The position numbers and the translations under genes were made by a program. From an uncultured Carboxylicivirga sp. (GTDB lineage Bacteria > Bacteroidota > Bacteroidia > Bacteroidales > Marinilabiliaceae): a stretch of 64,000 bases of DNA. Position 1 is the first letter of the stretch, and every line of letters starts with the position of its first letter. The stretch covers positions 1,798,001 through 1,862,000 of the forward strand of contig NZ_OY771430.1 in assembly GCF_963674565.1 (NCBI RefSeq). Reading direction: 5' to 3'. This document shows, one piece after another, positions 26,846 to 37,400 of this stretch. Under the pieces are notes generated by a model. The model made no database searches, was not told the DNA's origin, and saw only the letters and a program-made list of their open reading frames with translations.

Positions 26846-29800
26846 TTAAAAATTCAGGTTTAAACCAAATATAAACTGTCTACTCTTTGGATAAGCTGAG
26901 TAATCAACTCCAGGAGTTAACGGTGTTTTTCTTCTTGTAGAAACTTCAGGATCAAATCCACTATAATTAGTCAAGATGAACAGATTATTAGCAGTTGCAT
27001 AAAACCTTAAGTTACTAATCCTTACTTTTTCTGTTAATGATTTAGGAATGGTATAACCTAGTGTCAGCGTATTCATTCTAAGGAAAGAACCATCTTCAAT
27101 TGCCCAATCAGTTAAAACTCTTCTGGTCATATAAGGTGACCACATGGTTGTATTGGCATTCATCGATGCTAATTGAGCAGGATCGTTTACCAATTGACCA
27201 TTAGCATCAATATTAGTCCAACGTTGTCCTTCCGCCATAATATCAATCATATTATAATACTGACCATTTTGAGTTGCTGTAGTGAACTCAATTTTATTAG
27301 CATTATAAACATCATTACCATAACTATAGCTGAATACTGCAGAAAGATCAAATCCATAAGCTCGGGCCGAAATATTAAAACCACCAGTAGCCAATGGGTT
27401 CACATCTCCAATTACAGTAATATCATTCTCATCAATCAATTTTGACTCGTCAATATCAGGTGTACTTGGATCATCTACTCCAACATTAACATTTTTAATC
27501 TTCATAGAACCAGGTCGTACTGTACCAACAACTTTTGAACCGTCAGCAACACCCTCCTTTAAAATCCATTTTCCACTGGCTTCATCGTATCCTTCAAAAT
27601 CAGAAACTTCGTATCTACCATCAGAAACATAGCCTCTAATCTGACCTACTGGGCTTCCAACAGCGATCCAATAATCTGTACCAATTTCGGTTGATGCCCA
27701 GCTTGAGGCAGCTCCAAAGTCTTCCATGATACCCAATGAATTAATATTGTTTTTATTCATTCCAATATTAAATCCAAAATTCAAACCAAAATTAGGCTTA
27801 TCGAATATTACCCAGTTTACAGTACCTTCAAAACCCTGGTTTTCTGTCTCACCCATATTTCTGTATTGAGATGCGTAACCTGTACCCGGCGTTGGAAAAT
27901 CAATTAGAAGATCTGTTGTTGTATTTTTATAATATTCAAACGATCCATTAAGTCTGTTATTAAATAAACCAAAATCCAATCCAATGTTACGGGTTACGGT
28001 TGTTTCCCACACCAAATCAGGATTTGCCATTCGGCTATTAACAGCCCAATAACTACTCACGTCATTAATATATGTAGTACTACCTGATTCAAATGACTGA
28101 ATCAACTGACCTGATGGAATATTATTATTACCTGCTGTACCATAACTCAATCTTAATTTCAAATTACTAAGAGTGGTAGTAATACCGTCCATGAATCCTT
28201 CTTCAGAGATTCTCCATGCTAATGCAGCTGATGGAAAATAACCCCAACGATTACCCTCAGCAAATTTACTGGAACCATCAGCCCTAAATGTAGCAGATGC
28301 CAAATACTTTCCTTTAAAATCATAGTTGGCACGGCTGAAAAATGACAGCAATTTATTATCCGCTTCTATCTCATTCTCTATACTAAGAGGATCTGCCTGA
28401 GTTGTTAATCGAAATACCTCCTCAGATGTAAAAAACGATGGGTAACCATGCATATTAGTTGTTAAGGTACTTTCATACCCATAAATCAATTCCTGACCAA
28501 CCAAGAAGTTTAAATTATGGTTTTCATTCTGTATAATTTGATCAAAACTATAATTCAAAGTGTTTGTATTACGTACTCCTCCTCTTTTCCTGTCTTCCAT
28601 TTCTGCAGCTGGTAGTCCTTGTGTTTCGGCAGGTAGATTATTTTTCACATAATACGTACTTTGGCCATAGAAACGATCACGTTCATAATTATAGGTCTGA
28701 AAACCAACCTCTGTTTTCAATTTTAAGTTATGAACAACTTCCCATTCAAAACTTGCCCCCATATTTAAGGTAGTTCTGGTTTGTTGCTGATCATTATCGG
28801 CAACAGCTGTCAAAGGATAAACCCTGTTACTCGATACTTCTTCTTCATCAACATCATCCAAACCATTTAATGGAATTGGCGAATATAACATTGTATGTCT
28901 AACGCGTGCATCACTAGGTGTAGCAGTTGTTTGTTCAATAGCTCCACCACCGTTAATCTCTGCATCAGAATATCTTACCGAATATGAAATTTTAATCTTA
29001 TCATTAGGTTTATGATCTAATTTTAAAGCTAAATTGGTTCGCTTGAAATCAGAGCCTAGCATTATCTCCCTGTTGTTAATTCCAGCATAACTAAAATTGT
29101 AGGAAAACTTATCTGATCCTCCTCTAATACTTAAGTCCTGACTGAATACTTTACCTGTACGACCATATACCTGATCCAACCAGTCATTTCCTGATTGTCC
29201 ATTATACATGTCAATATCCTGATATTCTCCAAAATATTTATTATATGAATCTATTTCATCATCTAATACAGCGTATTCATATTGCCAATGCACATAATCT
29301 TCAACGCTTATAGTTTTTAATTTATTAGCAATATTCTTGATTCCGGTAAAAGCATTGTAGCTAACAGAAACCTTTCCTTCTTTACCACTTTTTGTTGTAA
29401 TAATAACAACACCATTTGCACCACGTGCTCCATAAATAGCAGTAGATGAAGCATCTTTCAACACATCAATAGACTGGATTTCTGAAGCTGGAATATCTGA
29501 GATACTTCTTACCGGGAAACCATCCACAATGTACATTGGTGAATTATCCTGGGTGATAGAACCACCACCACGAACTCTTATGGTAACCTCAGCATCAGGC
29601 GAACCTTCAGTTGTTACAACCTGAACACCCGACATACGACCTGTCATAGCTTCAGCGGCAGATGTAACAGGTATCGCTTGTAAGTCCTCTCCTTTAACAG
29701 AAGCTACCGAACCTGTGATATCTTTTTTCTTTACCGTTCCATATCCAATGGCAACTACTTCATCTAATTGTGTGAATTCATCTTCTAATACAACATTAAT

Positions 29801-30091
29801 GGTTGTTTTTCCCTGAACAGGGATTTCCTGTGTAACCATTCCAATGAATGAAACAACAAGAACATCTGTCTGAGCATCATTAACCGTTAAGGAATAATTA
29901 CCATCCATATCAGTAATTGTACCCAAATCAGTAGTACCTTTTACCAATACAGTCACACCAGGCAAAGGTTGACGACCTTTATCAGTTACCTTACCACTTA
30001 CTTTTTGCGCCCAACCTGTTGTGCTGCATAAAAAAAGCAGTAACAGACTCAGCAACATAAACCTGTTGAGCTGACGATTTTCTTTTTTCAT
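26846..30091 (-). CDS. SusC/RagA-family TonB-dependent transporter
   Basis: A 1081-residue outer-membrane transporter. After the signal peptide comes a carboxypeptidase-regulatory-like domain (VSGKVTDKGRQPLPGVTVLVKGT), a TonB box-like DEVVAIGYGTVKKKDITGSV, the plug (IRVRGGGSITQDNSPMYIVDGFPV) and the 22-strand barrel ending in FGLNLNF. It imports oligosaccharides with energy from TonB. Its first four bases overlap the 3' end of the upstream PL1 gene, so translation is coupled. The pectin-oligomer substrate is inferred from the surrounding enzymes. Confidence 0.96.
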   Translation of the reverse strand: MKKENRQLNRFMLLSLLLLFLCSTTGWAQKVSGKVTDKGRQPLPGVTVLVKGTTDLGTITDMDGNYSLTVNDAQTDVLVVSFIGMVTQEIPVQGKTTINVVLEDEFTQLDEVVAIGYGTVKKKDITGSVASVKGEDLQAIPVTSAAEAMTGRMSGVQVVTTEGSPDAEVTIRVRGGGSITQDNSPMYIVDGFPVRSISDIPASEIQSIDVLKDASSTAIYGARGANGVVIITTKSGKEGKVSVSYNAFTGIKNIANKLKTISVEDYVHWQYEYAVLDDEIDSYNKYFGEYQDIDMYNGQSGNDWLDQVYGRTGKVFSQDLSIRGGSDKFSYNFSYAGINNREIMLGSDFKRTNLALKLDHKPNDKIKISYSVRYSDAEINGGGAIEQTTATPSDARVRHTMLYSPIPLNGLDDVDEEEVSSNRVYPLTAVADNDQQQTRTTLNMGASFEWEVVHNLKLKTEVGFQTYNYERDRFYGQSTYYVKNNLPAETQGLPAAEMEDRKRGGVRNTNTLNYSFDQIIQNENHNLNFLVGQELIYGYESTLTTNMHGYPSFFTSEEVFRLTTQADPLSIENEIEADNKLLSFFSRANYDFKGKYLASATFRADGSSKFAEGNRWGYFPSAALAWRISEEGFMDGITTTLSNLKLRLSYGTAGNNNIPSGQLIQSFESGSTTYINDVSSYWAVNSRMANPDLVWETTVTRNIGLDFGLFNNRLNGSFEYYKNTTTDLLIDFPTPGTGYASQYRNMGETENQGFEGTVNWVIFDKPNFGLNFGFNIGMNKNNINSLGIMEDFGAASSWASTEIGTDYWIAVGSPVGQIRGYVSDGRYEVSDFEGYDEASGKWILKEGVADGSKVVGTVRPGSMKIKNVNVGVDDPSTPDIDESKLIDENDITVIGDVNPLATGGFNISARAYGFDLSAVFSYSYGNDVYNANKIEFTTATQNGQYYNMIDIMAEGQRWTNIDANGQLVNDPAQLASMNANTTMWSPYMTRRVLTDWAIEDGSFLRMNTLTLGYTIPKSLTEKVRISNLRFYATANNLFILTNYSGFDPEVSTRRKTPLTPGVDYSAYPKSRQFIFGLNLNF

Positions 30092-31419
30092 AAAACTTGC
30101 TTTAGTAAACTATTTAAATACATTTCTAAATTGGTATACGATTTATCTAACTTGTAACTTGAACCATCACTATTATCTTCGGGGTTTAATCCGTTTTGTT
30201 GTTCCCATTCATCCGGCATTCCATCTTCATCGAAATCTGGTAAACCTGATACGGATTCAAATACTGGCCAACCACCAACTTCTTCCTGTGAATTGATAAT
30301 ACCATCCTGTTCTCCTCTTCCTGATCCATTCATCACATCGTCAATAATACTTTGATCTATTTCATCGCGATAAAGGTTAGCTCCAGCTGATTCCAGTACC
30401 TCCTCGTAAGCTTTTTCTGCTTTTTCTATTTTAATCTCTGAATCATATAATCGTTCTGAAACAAAATATGTGGATATAGAATCCTGAGGCATATCAACAC
30501 CTAATAGATTATTCTCAGTAATAGAAATATGCTGATCAATTACATTATTATAGAAATTAAAAAACGCATAAGGTGAGTAAGGCTCCAAAATCTGCCTACC
30601 AGCCTTATCTCCGGTTGCTGGTCCTGGTTTAAAATAATTTGAAAGAATTGAGTAATTTCCTTCTTCTCCGGCATAAATACACTTCGATTTCCAGTTATAA
30701 ATTACATTATTAACAATCTCCACTTTCTCACTATCCGGGTTTTTATGTCTTCTGCTACCTTGTAACCGCGGATTACGGCTTTTGTGATGAGCCAATAAAT
30801 TATGATGGAAAGTAGATTTCTGTCCTCCCCATATTCCTCCATAACCATGCTCACCTTTATGGTGATAACTCTGATTCAGACTTTCGCTGATGATGCACCA
30901 TTGCAAGGTCAGATTTTCATTGTCGTACAATGAGCAAACTTCATCAGTTGCCCAACTGAAACTACAGTGATCAACAATGATATCTTTCTTGCCAATTCCG
31001 GTTAAAGCATCTAATTCAACATGAGCAATATCACCCGGACGAACTCTTATATATCTAATAATTACATTATCAGCATTAATGCGTAAACCTTCTCCTTTGA
31101 GACATATCCCTTTTCCTGGTGCTGTTTGTCCGGCTATTGTAAGATCACCGTTATTGATTACCAGTTGAGATTTTAAATCGATATATCCAGCAACAGCAAA
31201 TACAATAGTTCTTGGCCCCTTTTTACGAATACCTTTACGTAAACTGCCAGGTCCATCATCATTCAAATTAGTTACCGTATAAACATCTCCACCTCTACCA
31301 CCTGTTGTAAATTTACCGGCACCATCAGCCCCCGGAAAAGCAAGAACCTTTTTATCGTTATTGCATGCAAAGGCCATCGAACCGGCCAGTACAAGTGATA
31401 TGATTAGTAATTTCTTCAT
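30088..31419 (-). CDS. PL1 pectate lyase, short form
   Basis: A 443-residue PL1 lyase from ATG 31419 (MKKLLIISLVLAGSMAFACNN), probably a lipoprotein. It lacks the N-terminal Ig-like domain of the other PL1. The catalytic region is closely similar: AFPGADGAGKFTTGGRGG, NLTIAGQTAPGKGICL, IIVDHCSFSWATDEV and RNPRLQGSRRH, with the C-terminal calcium motif DFDEDGMPDEWEQQNGLNP. The two PL1 genes flank susCD and the DUF4957-like gene, so one may have arisen by duplication. It overlaps the susC start by four bases and follows the GH105 gene. Confidence 0.9.
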   Translation of the reverse strand: MKKLLIISLVLAGSMAFACNNDKKVLAFPGADGAGKFTTGGRGGDVYTVTNLNDDGPGSLRKGIRKKGPRTIVFAVAGYIDLKSQLVINNGDLTIAGQTAPGKGICLKGEGLRINADNVIIRYIRVRPGDIAHVELDALTGIGKKDIIVDHCSFSWATDEVCSLYDNENLTLQWCIISESLNQSYHHKGEHGYGGIWGGQKSTFHHNLLAHHKSRNPRLQGSRRHKNPDSEKVEIVNNVIYNWKSKCIYAGEEGNYSILSNYFKPGPATGDKAGRQILEPYSPYAFFNFYNNVIDQHISITENNLLGVDMPQDSISTYFVSERLYDSEIKIEKAEKAYEEVLESAGANLYRDEIDQSIIDDVMNGSGRGEQDGIINSQEEVGGWPVFESVSGLPDFDEDGMPDEWEQQNGLNPEDNSDGSSYKLDKSYTNLEMYLNSLLKQVL

Positions 31420-31433
31420 TCTAAAAACCATTC

Positions 31434-32639
31434 TTACTTATCCAATTCCAATGCAGCCAGAATAAACGGAGCAACACCCTTTGTATCATTAATTACTTTC
31501 TTCTCTGTGATATAATATTCAAATGAACCATCACGATATGGGTTTCCACCCAATCCACAGCCTCCGCAGATATCTTTCATCTCAATTCTTCCATCCGGAT
31601 ATTCAGTTATCAGATTGTTTATGATACCATCAAAAGTCTCTTCAGCATATTTTCTGTATTTAGCATCCAGGTAACCTTTATTGGCACCTTTAGCAAAAAC
31701 ATATGCAAACATTGCTGAACCAGAACCTTCCAGATAATTACCGTTGGCATCTCCCATATCCAAAACCTGATACCATAGCGAGGTATTTTCATCTCTTACT
31801 TTTAACAAGTCGGCACAGGTGGCATTTAAAATTTGAATTAAACTATCTCTATCAGTATGATTAACTGGCAAATAATCCAACACATCAACAATTGCCATTG
31901 TATACCAACCCATTGCCCTACTCCAGAAATGAGGAGATAAACCCGTCTCCGGATCAGACCAACGTTGTTCCTTACTTTCATCCCAGGCATGATACATCAG
32001 ACCTGTTTGTTCATCTTTCGTTTTAGAGTATATTAATTTGATTTGGTATGTTACCTCATCAAACCATTGAGGTTCGTTAAATTCCTTGGCATATTGGGCT
32101 AAAAATGGTGTTGCCATGTAAATTCCATCCAACCACATCTGGTAGGGATAAACCTTCTTGTGCCAAAATCCACCAGAATTTGTTTTAGGATGATTCTTCA
32201 TTTGCTCCACCAACTGATCAATCACCTTCTTGTATTTCTCGTCTCCGGTACGTTTGTATAATGTAATCACATTTTTCCCCGGATTAACACGATCGATATT
32301 ATAAACAGATTGTTTATAAGTATTTACAGAACCATCTTCCTGAACAAAGTAATCGATGTAATCAGACATATACTTTGAATACTTGGGATCAATATTTCCC
32401 AAACGATCAATTGCCTGTCCAAGAAATGCGAAATCATACTCCCATTTTACTTTTGAAGGATTCAAATAATAAACCAGACTATCATAGTCGTGCATTACAG
32501 CATCAGCCATCTTTACAGACCATTTCTTTTGCGCAGTATCATTTGCTTCGGTACTACCTGAACTTTTTGTTTTGCATGCATTCACAACAAAAAGCACAGT
32601 AAGTACTAAAAGAAATGACTTAAATATTTTAGATTTCAT
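31434..32639 (-). CDS. GH105 unsaturated galacturonyl hydrolase
   Basis: A 401-residue GH105 (YteR/YesR-like) enzyme with a lipoprotein signal (MKSKIFKSFLLVLTVLFVVNACKT). Alpha/alpha-barrel motifs are present: MYHAWDESKEQRWSDPETGLSPHFWSRAMGWYTMAIVD and LEGSGSAMFAYVFAKG; the aspartate in HAWDE fits the catalytic position. It releases 4,5-unsaturated galacturonate from the products of the lyases, supplying KdgF and KduI. It probably acts in the periplasm. The start lies 13 bases after GH28, and PL1 follows 14 bases downstream. Confidence 0.92.
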   Translation of the reverse strand: MKSKIFKSFLLVLTVLFVVNACKTKSSGSTEANDTAQKKWSVKMADAVMHDYDSLVYYLNPSKVKWEYDFAFLGQAIDRLGNIDPKYSKYMSDYIDYFVQEDGSVNTYKQSVYNIDRVNPGKNVITLYKRTGDEKYKKVIDQLVEQMKNHPKTNSGGFWHKKVYPYQMWLDGIYMATPFLAQYAKEFNEPQWFDEVTYQIKLIYSKTKDEQTGLMYHAWDESKEQRWSDPETGLSPHFWSRAMGWYTMAIVDVLDYLPVNHTDRDSLIQILNATCADLLKVRDENTSLWYQVLDMGDANGNYLEGSGSAMFAYVFAKGANKGYLDAKYRKYAEETFDGIINNLITEYPDGRIEMKDICGGCGLGGNPYRDGSFEYYITEKKVINDTKGVAPFILAALELDK

Positions 32640-32652
32640 TATCATATGAATA

Positions 32653-34224
32653 TTAATAGTTTCCCTGATTTATTACTTTGGACTGATCATTTTCAAGAAT
32701 ATTTTTCACTCCCGGCAGAACATTATTAATTATATATACCGGATTAGAAACCGTTGCTTTAATGTAATTTACAACCTCTTCTGTTTGAAAGCAATCTTTG
32801 ATTAGCACATTGGAACATTTGTTAAAAACAAAAGCATTTTTAGATGCCACTGGATTTAAGATGCTCACATTACGGAATTGCAGATTTGTTGAATTTTCAA
32901 AATATATTGGTTCCGATTTTTTGGCTTCGATCTGCAAATTCACAAACTGAATGTTACTTGCATGATCACCATAAATTCCTTTTTCTGTATCGGCAAATAC
33001 ATCATTAAAAGTCACATTTGTCACATCACGCTCAGTAAGTCCCAGAATATTAACAGCCTGTTTTGCTTTGTTGATTCTGATGTTAGAGATGAAAATATTT
33101 TTAATTGCTGGTGTTCGCTCTGAGACAGGCTCTTCCGGTGTTTCGTGATAATGCATATTTAACATCACACCTTCTTTTACTATATCATACATAACAATAT
33201 TCGAAACACGAACATCTTCCACAACACCTCCACGACCTCTCATGGTTTTAATCCTGATTCCCCTGTCTGTACCCTGAAATACACAATTTGAAATAGTAAC
33301 TCTTCTCACCGAACCAGACATCTCACTTCCTATTACAACCCCACCATGGCCATCAAGCATTGTACAGTTGGTGATGGTAATATTTTCGGTTGGTCTTCCA
33401 GCATCTCTGCCATCTTCATCACGTCCGGATTTAATAACAATACAATCATCACCTACACTGATATGAGAATTACTGATATGAACATTTCGGCAGGATGATG
33501 GGTCAATACCATCAGTATTTGGAGAATTGTCGGGATTTAATATTGTAATACCATCAATGGTTACATTCTCTGAGAATACCGGCATTAATGTCCAGAAAGG
33601 TGGATTTTGAAAGGTTAAACCTTCTACCCTAACATTTTTACATTCATAAGGCATAAATAAGGGAGGACGCAGAAATCGACCCATTTTTTGAATGTATTGA
33701 TTATGCTTTAATAAACTATCATTTTCTTCAGCAAAAATCTTTTCCCATTTGGTGTTTGTCTTCTCACCTCTGCTAATGTTCATCCATAAATCCCACCATT
33801 TTTTTCCGCTACCATCAATCTTACCTCTTCCTTTTAAAGTAATATTACTTGCGTTATGCGCATATATATTAGATTTAAATGTTTTCACTCTTACTCCCTC
33901 CCAACGGGAAGTAATCATCGGCAAATAATCATCGAAATCATCTGTAAATTTTAAGACGGCCCCTTCGGCAATATTGAGAGTTATGTTACTCTTAATTTCA
34001 ATGGGACCCGACAAATAAAGACCAGCTGGAAAGAAAATCTCACCTCCACCTGATTTACTTAACTGATCGATTGATTCTGCAATTATTTTACTACAAACAT
34101 TTTTTCCGGAAGAATCACCACCCGCTTCCTTAATATTAATAAAACCTGATTGAGCAAATGAGTTGCTTACAAAAAGGAAAACAGACCATAATAGCAATTG
34201 GATTTTATTGGATTTTTTCAGCAT
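32653..34224 (-). CDS. GH28 polygalacturonase
   Basis: A 523-residue GH28 enzyme with signal peptide (about residues 1-24, ending SFAQ). The family's four catalytic segments are all visible in the middle: NTDGIDPSSC, GDDCIVIKSG, GHGGVVIGSE and RIKTMRGRGG. A long loop between IDGSGKKWWDLW and the helix core is typical of Bacteroidota exo-acting members. It hydrolyses alpha-1,4-galacturonosyl bonds and is probably periplasmic. First gene of the seven-gene SusCD operon, divergent from the hybrid regulator. Confidence 0.95.
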   Translation of the reverse strand: MLKKSNKIQLLLWSVFLFVSNSFAQSGFINIKEAGGDSSGKNVCSKIIAESIDQLSKSGGGEIFFPAGLYLSGPIEIKSNITLNIAEGAVLKFTDDFDDYLPMITSRWEGVRVKTFKSNIYAHNASNITLKGRGKIDGSGKKWWDLWMNISRGEKTNTKWEKIFAEENDSLLKHNQYIQKMGRFLRPPLFMPYECKNVRVEGLTFQNPPFWTLMPVFSENVTIDGITILNPDNSPNTDGIDPSSCRNVHISNSHISVGDDCIVIKSGRDEDGRDAGRPTENITITNCTMLDGHGGVVIGSEMSGSVRRVTISNCVFQGTDRGIRIKTMRGRGGVVEDVRVSNIVMYDIVKEGVMLNMHYHETPEEPVSERTPAIKNIFISNIRINKAKQAVNILGLTERDVTNVTFNDVFADTEKGIYGDHASNIQFVNLQIEAKKSEPIYFENSTNLQFRNVSILNPVASKNAFVFNKCSNVLIKDCFQTEEVVNYIKATVSNPVYIINNVLPGVKNILENDQSKVINQGNY

Positions 34225-34483
34225 ATTAACATTTTAAATGGACATCAATTAAAAGTGTTCAAATTTGTTAATTTTTCAATTGCAATATAATTAATGTCAA
34301 CATCTTCATGTAGGCCACACATTACCCAAATAAAGGGGTTAAATCATCACAAAAAAGTCACCCATCAAGATATTAATTTCTATATTTCAACATCTTACAC
34401 AAACACCTACCAAATCACACAATCGATATAAGGAAGGTTAATTTAAGGTTCAAAATGTTATATTTGCATTACATATTATTCAT
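34225..34483. promoter_or_regulatory. divergent control region of the pectin locus
   Basis: A gene-free, AT-rich 259-base spacer between the GH28 operon and the regulator gene. Rightward, a TATATTTG element at 34459-34466 matches the Bacteroidota -7 consensus TAnnTTTG, placing transcription start close to the ATG at 34484. The regulator's binding site is presumably here, but I cannot identify it. Confidence 0.5.
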
Positions 34484-37400
34484 ATGAAGAGATCCGCATT
34501 AATATTTTTATACCTTATTTATTATTGTTATACATCAGTAGGACAAGATATTTTTAGATTCGAGCATTTCAACTCTACAAATGGCCTTTCGCAAAACACC
34601 GTAACCAGCTTATTAAATGACAATAAAGGCTATTTGTGGATTGGAACCATGAACGGCCTAAACAGATATGATGGCTATAACTTTAAGATTTATAAAAACA
34701 ATATAGATAACCCTCTTCTTACAAATAACCGCATACTTTCACTTTGGCAGGATCAAAAAGAATTTATCTGGCTTCAGACTTACGACAATTACTATCACTA
34801 CCTGAATCCTAAAACAGAACAATTTAAAACTTTACCTGAATACTCTACACACATTAACAGTAAGTATAATCATGCTTCCTGTTTTTGGCAGGAAAATCAA
34901 AATCTAATATGGGTTGGAACATCTAACGGAGGTATTTACCGATTAAATTATAATCAGGACAAGGACGTTTATGACCAGCAACATTTTTCTGACAAGGGAC
35001 GTTTTAGTATTTCTAACCTGAAGGTAAATTTTATTTACACCACAAAGGATTCATCAGTATGGATTGGAACAGAAAAGGGCCTAAACCTCTTAACCAAAGA
35101 AGATGTAAAATCTGAATCCTATCATTTTCAACATTACTTTATAAACCTTTCTTTTAATTCAGCCATTGAGTTAACAGATAAAATATGGTTTGGCAGCGAT
35201 AAAGGAATTCTGGAATATAGTAAATCAGCCGGAACCTTTACTTTATTAAACACAGTAAATACATCTGATCTTCCTCAAGACAATATCAAACAATTATTTC
35301 TTTCGAAACAAGGAATTGTAATTATTAGTCTGGTTGAAAACGGTGTAATTGCATATGATTCAAACAAACAAACCTGGCATACAATTCAAACGCATGGAAA
35401 AGATATTCTGGATATTTATTTCGACAGAAGAAACAATGCATGGATTACAGCCAAAGAACTGGGATTAACAAGACTGAATCTCAACGATTTGAGTTCTCAT
35501 TTTTATAATCTTACTAAAAAAACATACCAATCCATTACCGATCTTGAAAGACATGTTTTTTATGAAGATAAAGACAATAACTTATGGATAGGTCTGCATG
35601 GTAGCGGTTTACATCTTTATAATGCTGAAAAAGATGAGTTTAAAGGTTATATCAATGATATCAATGATCCCAATTCTCTTTCCAGTAATATAGTTCATAG
35701 TATTATTGAAGATGCTGCAGGAATTATGTGGTTAGGAACCGGACAGTTTAAAGGTGGAATGGAAAAAGTAATTCGGAATAATCCGGCATTTAAGCACCTT
35801 GTTTTAAAAGAGAATCCTGATCAGATAAACGATAATGTGGTACGTTCCATGGTACAAGATAAAAATAACTGCATATGGATTGGAACAAAAAGTGGAGACT
35901 TACATGTAATTGATTCGAACCATAAAAAGATTCACAAATTCAGCACCTTTAATGGTCAGATAGACAATCCGGAAAATATAAATATATATAGCATCTATAT
36001 CGATGAGGATCAATACATTTGGCTAGGATCTAAAGGAGAAGGTTTGTTGGTTAGTACTACCCCACTCCCGGCTTCTCCATCAGAATATAAGTACCTGCGT
36101 TTTATTCAGCATAAGCATATTGAAAATGATACCTCATCGCTTTGCAGTAATAAAATATACACCATTACTAAAGGAGCCGGCAAAGACATCTGGATTGGAA
36201 CGTTTGAAAGTGGAATATCAAAGGCTACCGTAAAAAACTTCAAAGAACTAAGCTTTACCAATTACAACACCATTAATAGTAATTTATCCAACGATCTGGT
36301 TCGTTACATGACTTTTGACAGTAATGATAACCTTTGGGTGGCGACATCATTTGGATTAAACCTGTTACCTGCCGATAGCTTACAGCAAAACCGAATTAAT
36401 TTTACGACATTCTACCACAGCCCGACCAATAAATCGAGTATAAGTTATAACGATATTGTTGTTATTAAGGAAGATTCGGAACAACGTATCTGGTTTGGCA
36501 CATTTGGTGGTGGAGTAAATAATATTCAACTTCCACTGAGTGATTCTATTCAGTTTAATACCATATCGTCTCAACAAGGATTATCTAACGATGTTGTGTT
36601 TAGTATTGAAGAAGACGATGAAGGTTTTATATGGTTTAGTTCAGAGAACGGCTTAAGTCGTTACAATACAAAACTGAATTCGATAGAAGTATTTAATGAA
36701 TATAATGGCCTTTCATTTAGTAACTTTTCTGAGAGCACTTCCATCAAACTGTCTGATGGAAAATTATTTTTTGGAGGATTCAAAGGCGTTGAAGTAATCA
36801 ATCCTGATTTAATTGAGCAATCCAAATCACATAACAACATTGAATTAACTAATTTTCAATTGTTTAATAAAGATGTTAAAGTTGGTGTTCCTAAATCACC
36901 TTTAAAACAAAACATCTCTTACACCGATAATATAAAATTACTACATCACCAAAGTAGTTTTAGTATAGAATATTCTGCTTTGGATTTCCGTGATCCTAAT
37001 AAGATTCAATATGCCTATATGCTTGAAGGCTTTGATCCGGAATGGATTACCGTAAACCATCAAACCAAGGCAACATATACTAACCTTAAGCCGGGCGAAT
37101 ATATTTTTAAGGTTAAATGTACCAGTAATACTGGCCAATGGAACAATACGTATCGCGACATAAAAATTGTGATAACACCTCCCTGGTGGCAAACCAATCT
37201 GGCATTACTTGGCTATATTATTATTGCTATTCTTACTTATTATATTATCCGACAGATAATTTGGCGAATTAATAAATACCGTAAAGAACTTGATCTGGAG
37301 AAAACAGTTAACACCCTGAAATTGAAGTTTTTTACCAACATATCACACGAGATCAGGACTCCATTGACATTAATTTTAGGTCCAATTGATGATCTGCTTC

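Noticed and set aside
34225..34483. A defined binding site for the hybrid two-component regulator
   Set aside because: No clear direct or inverted repeat pair stood out in this AT-rich spacer, so no site is claimed.
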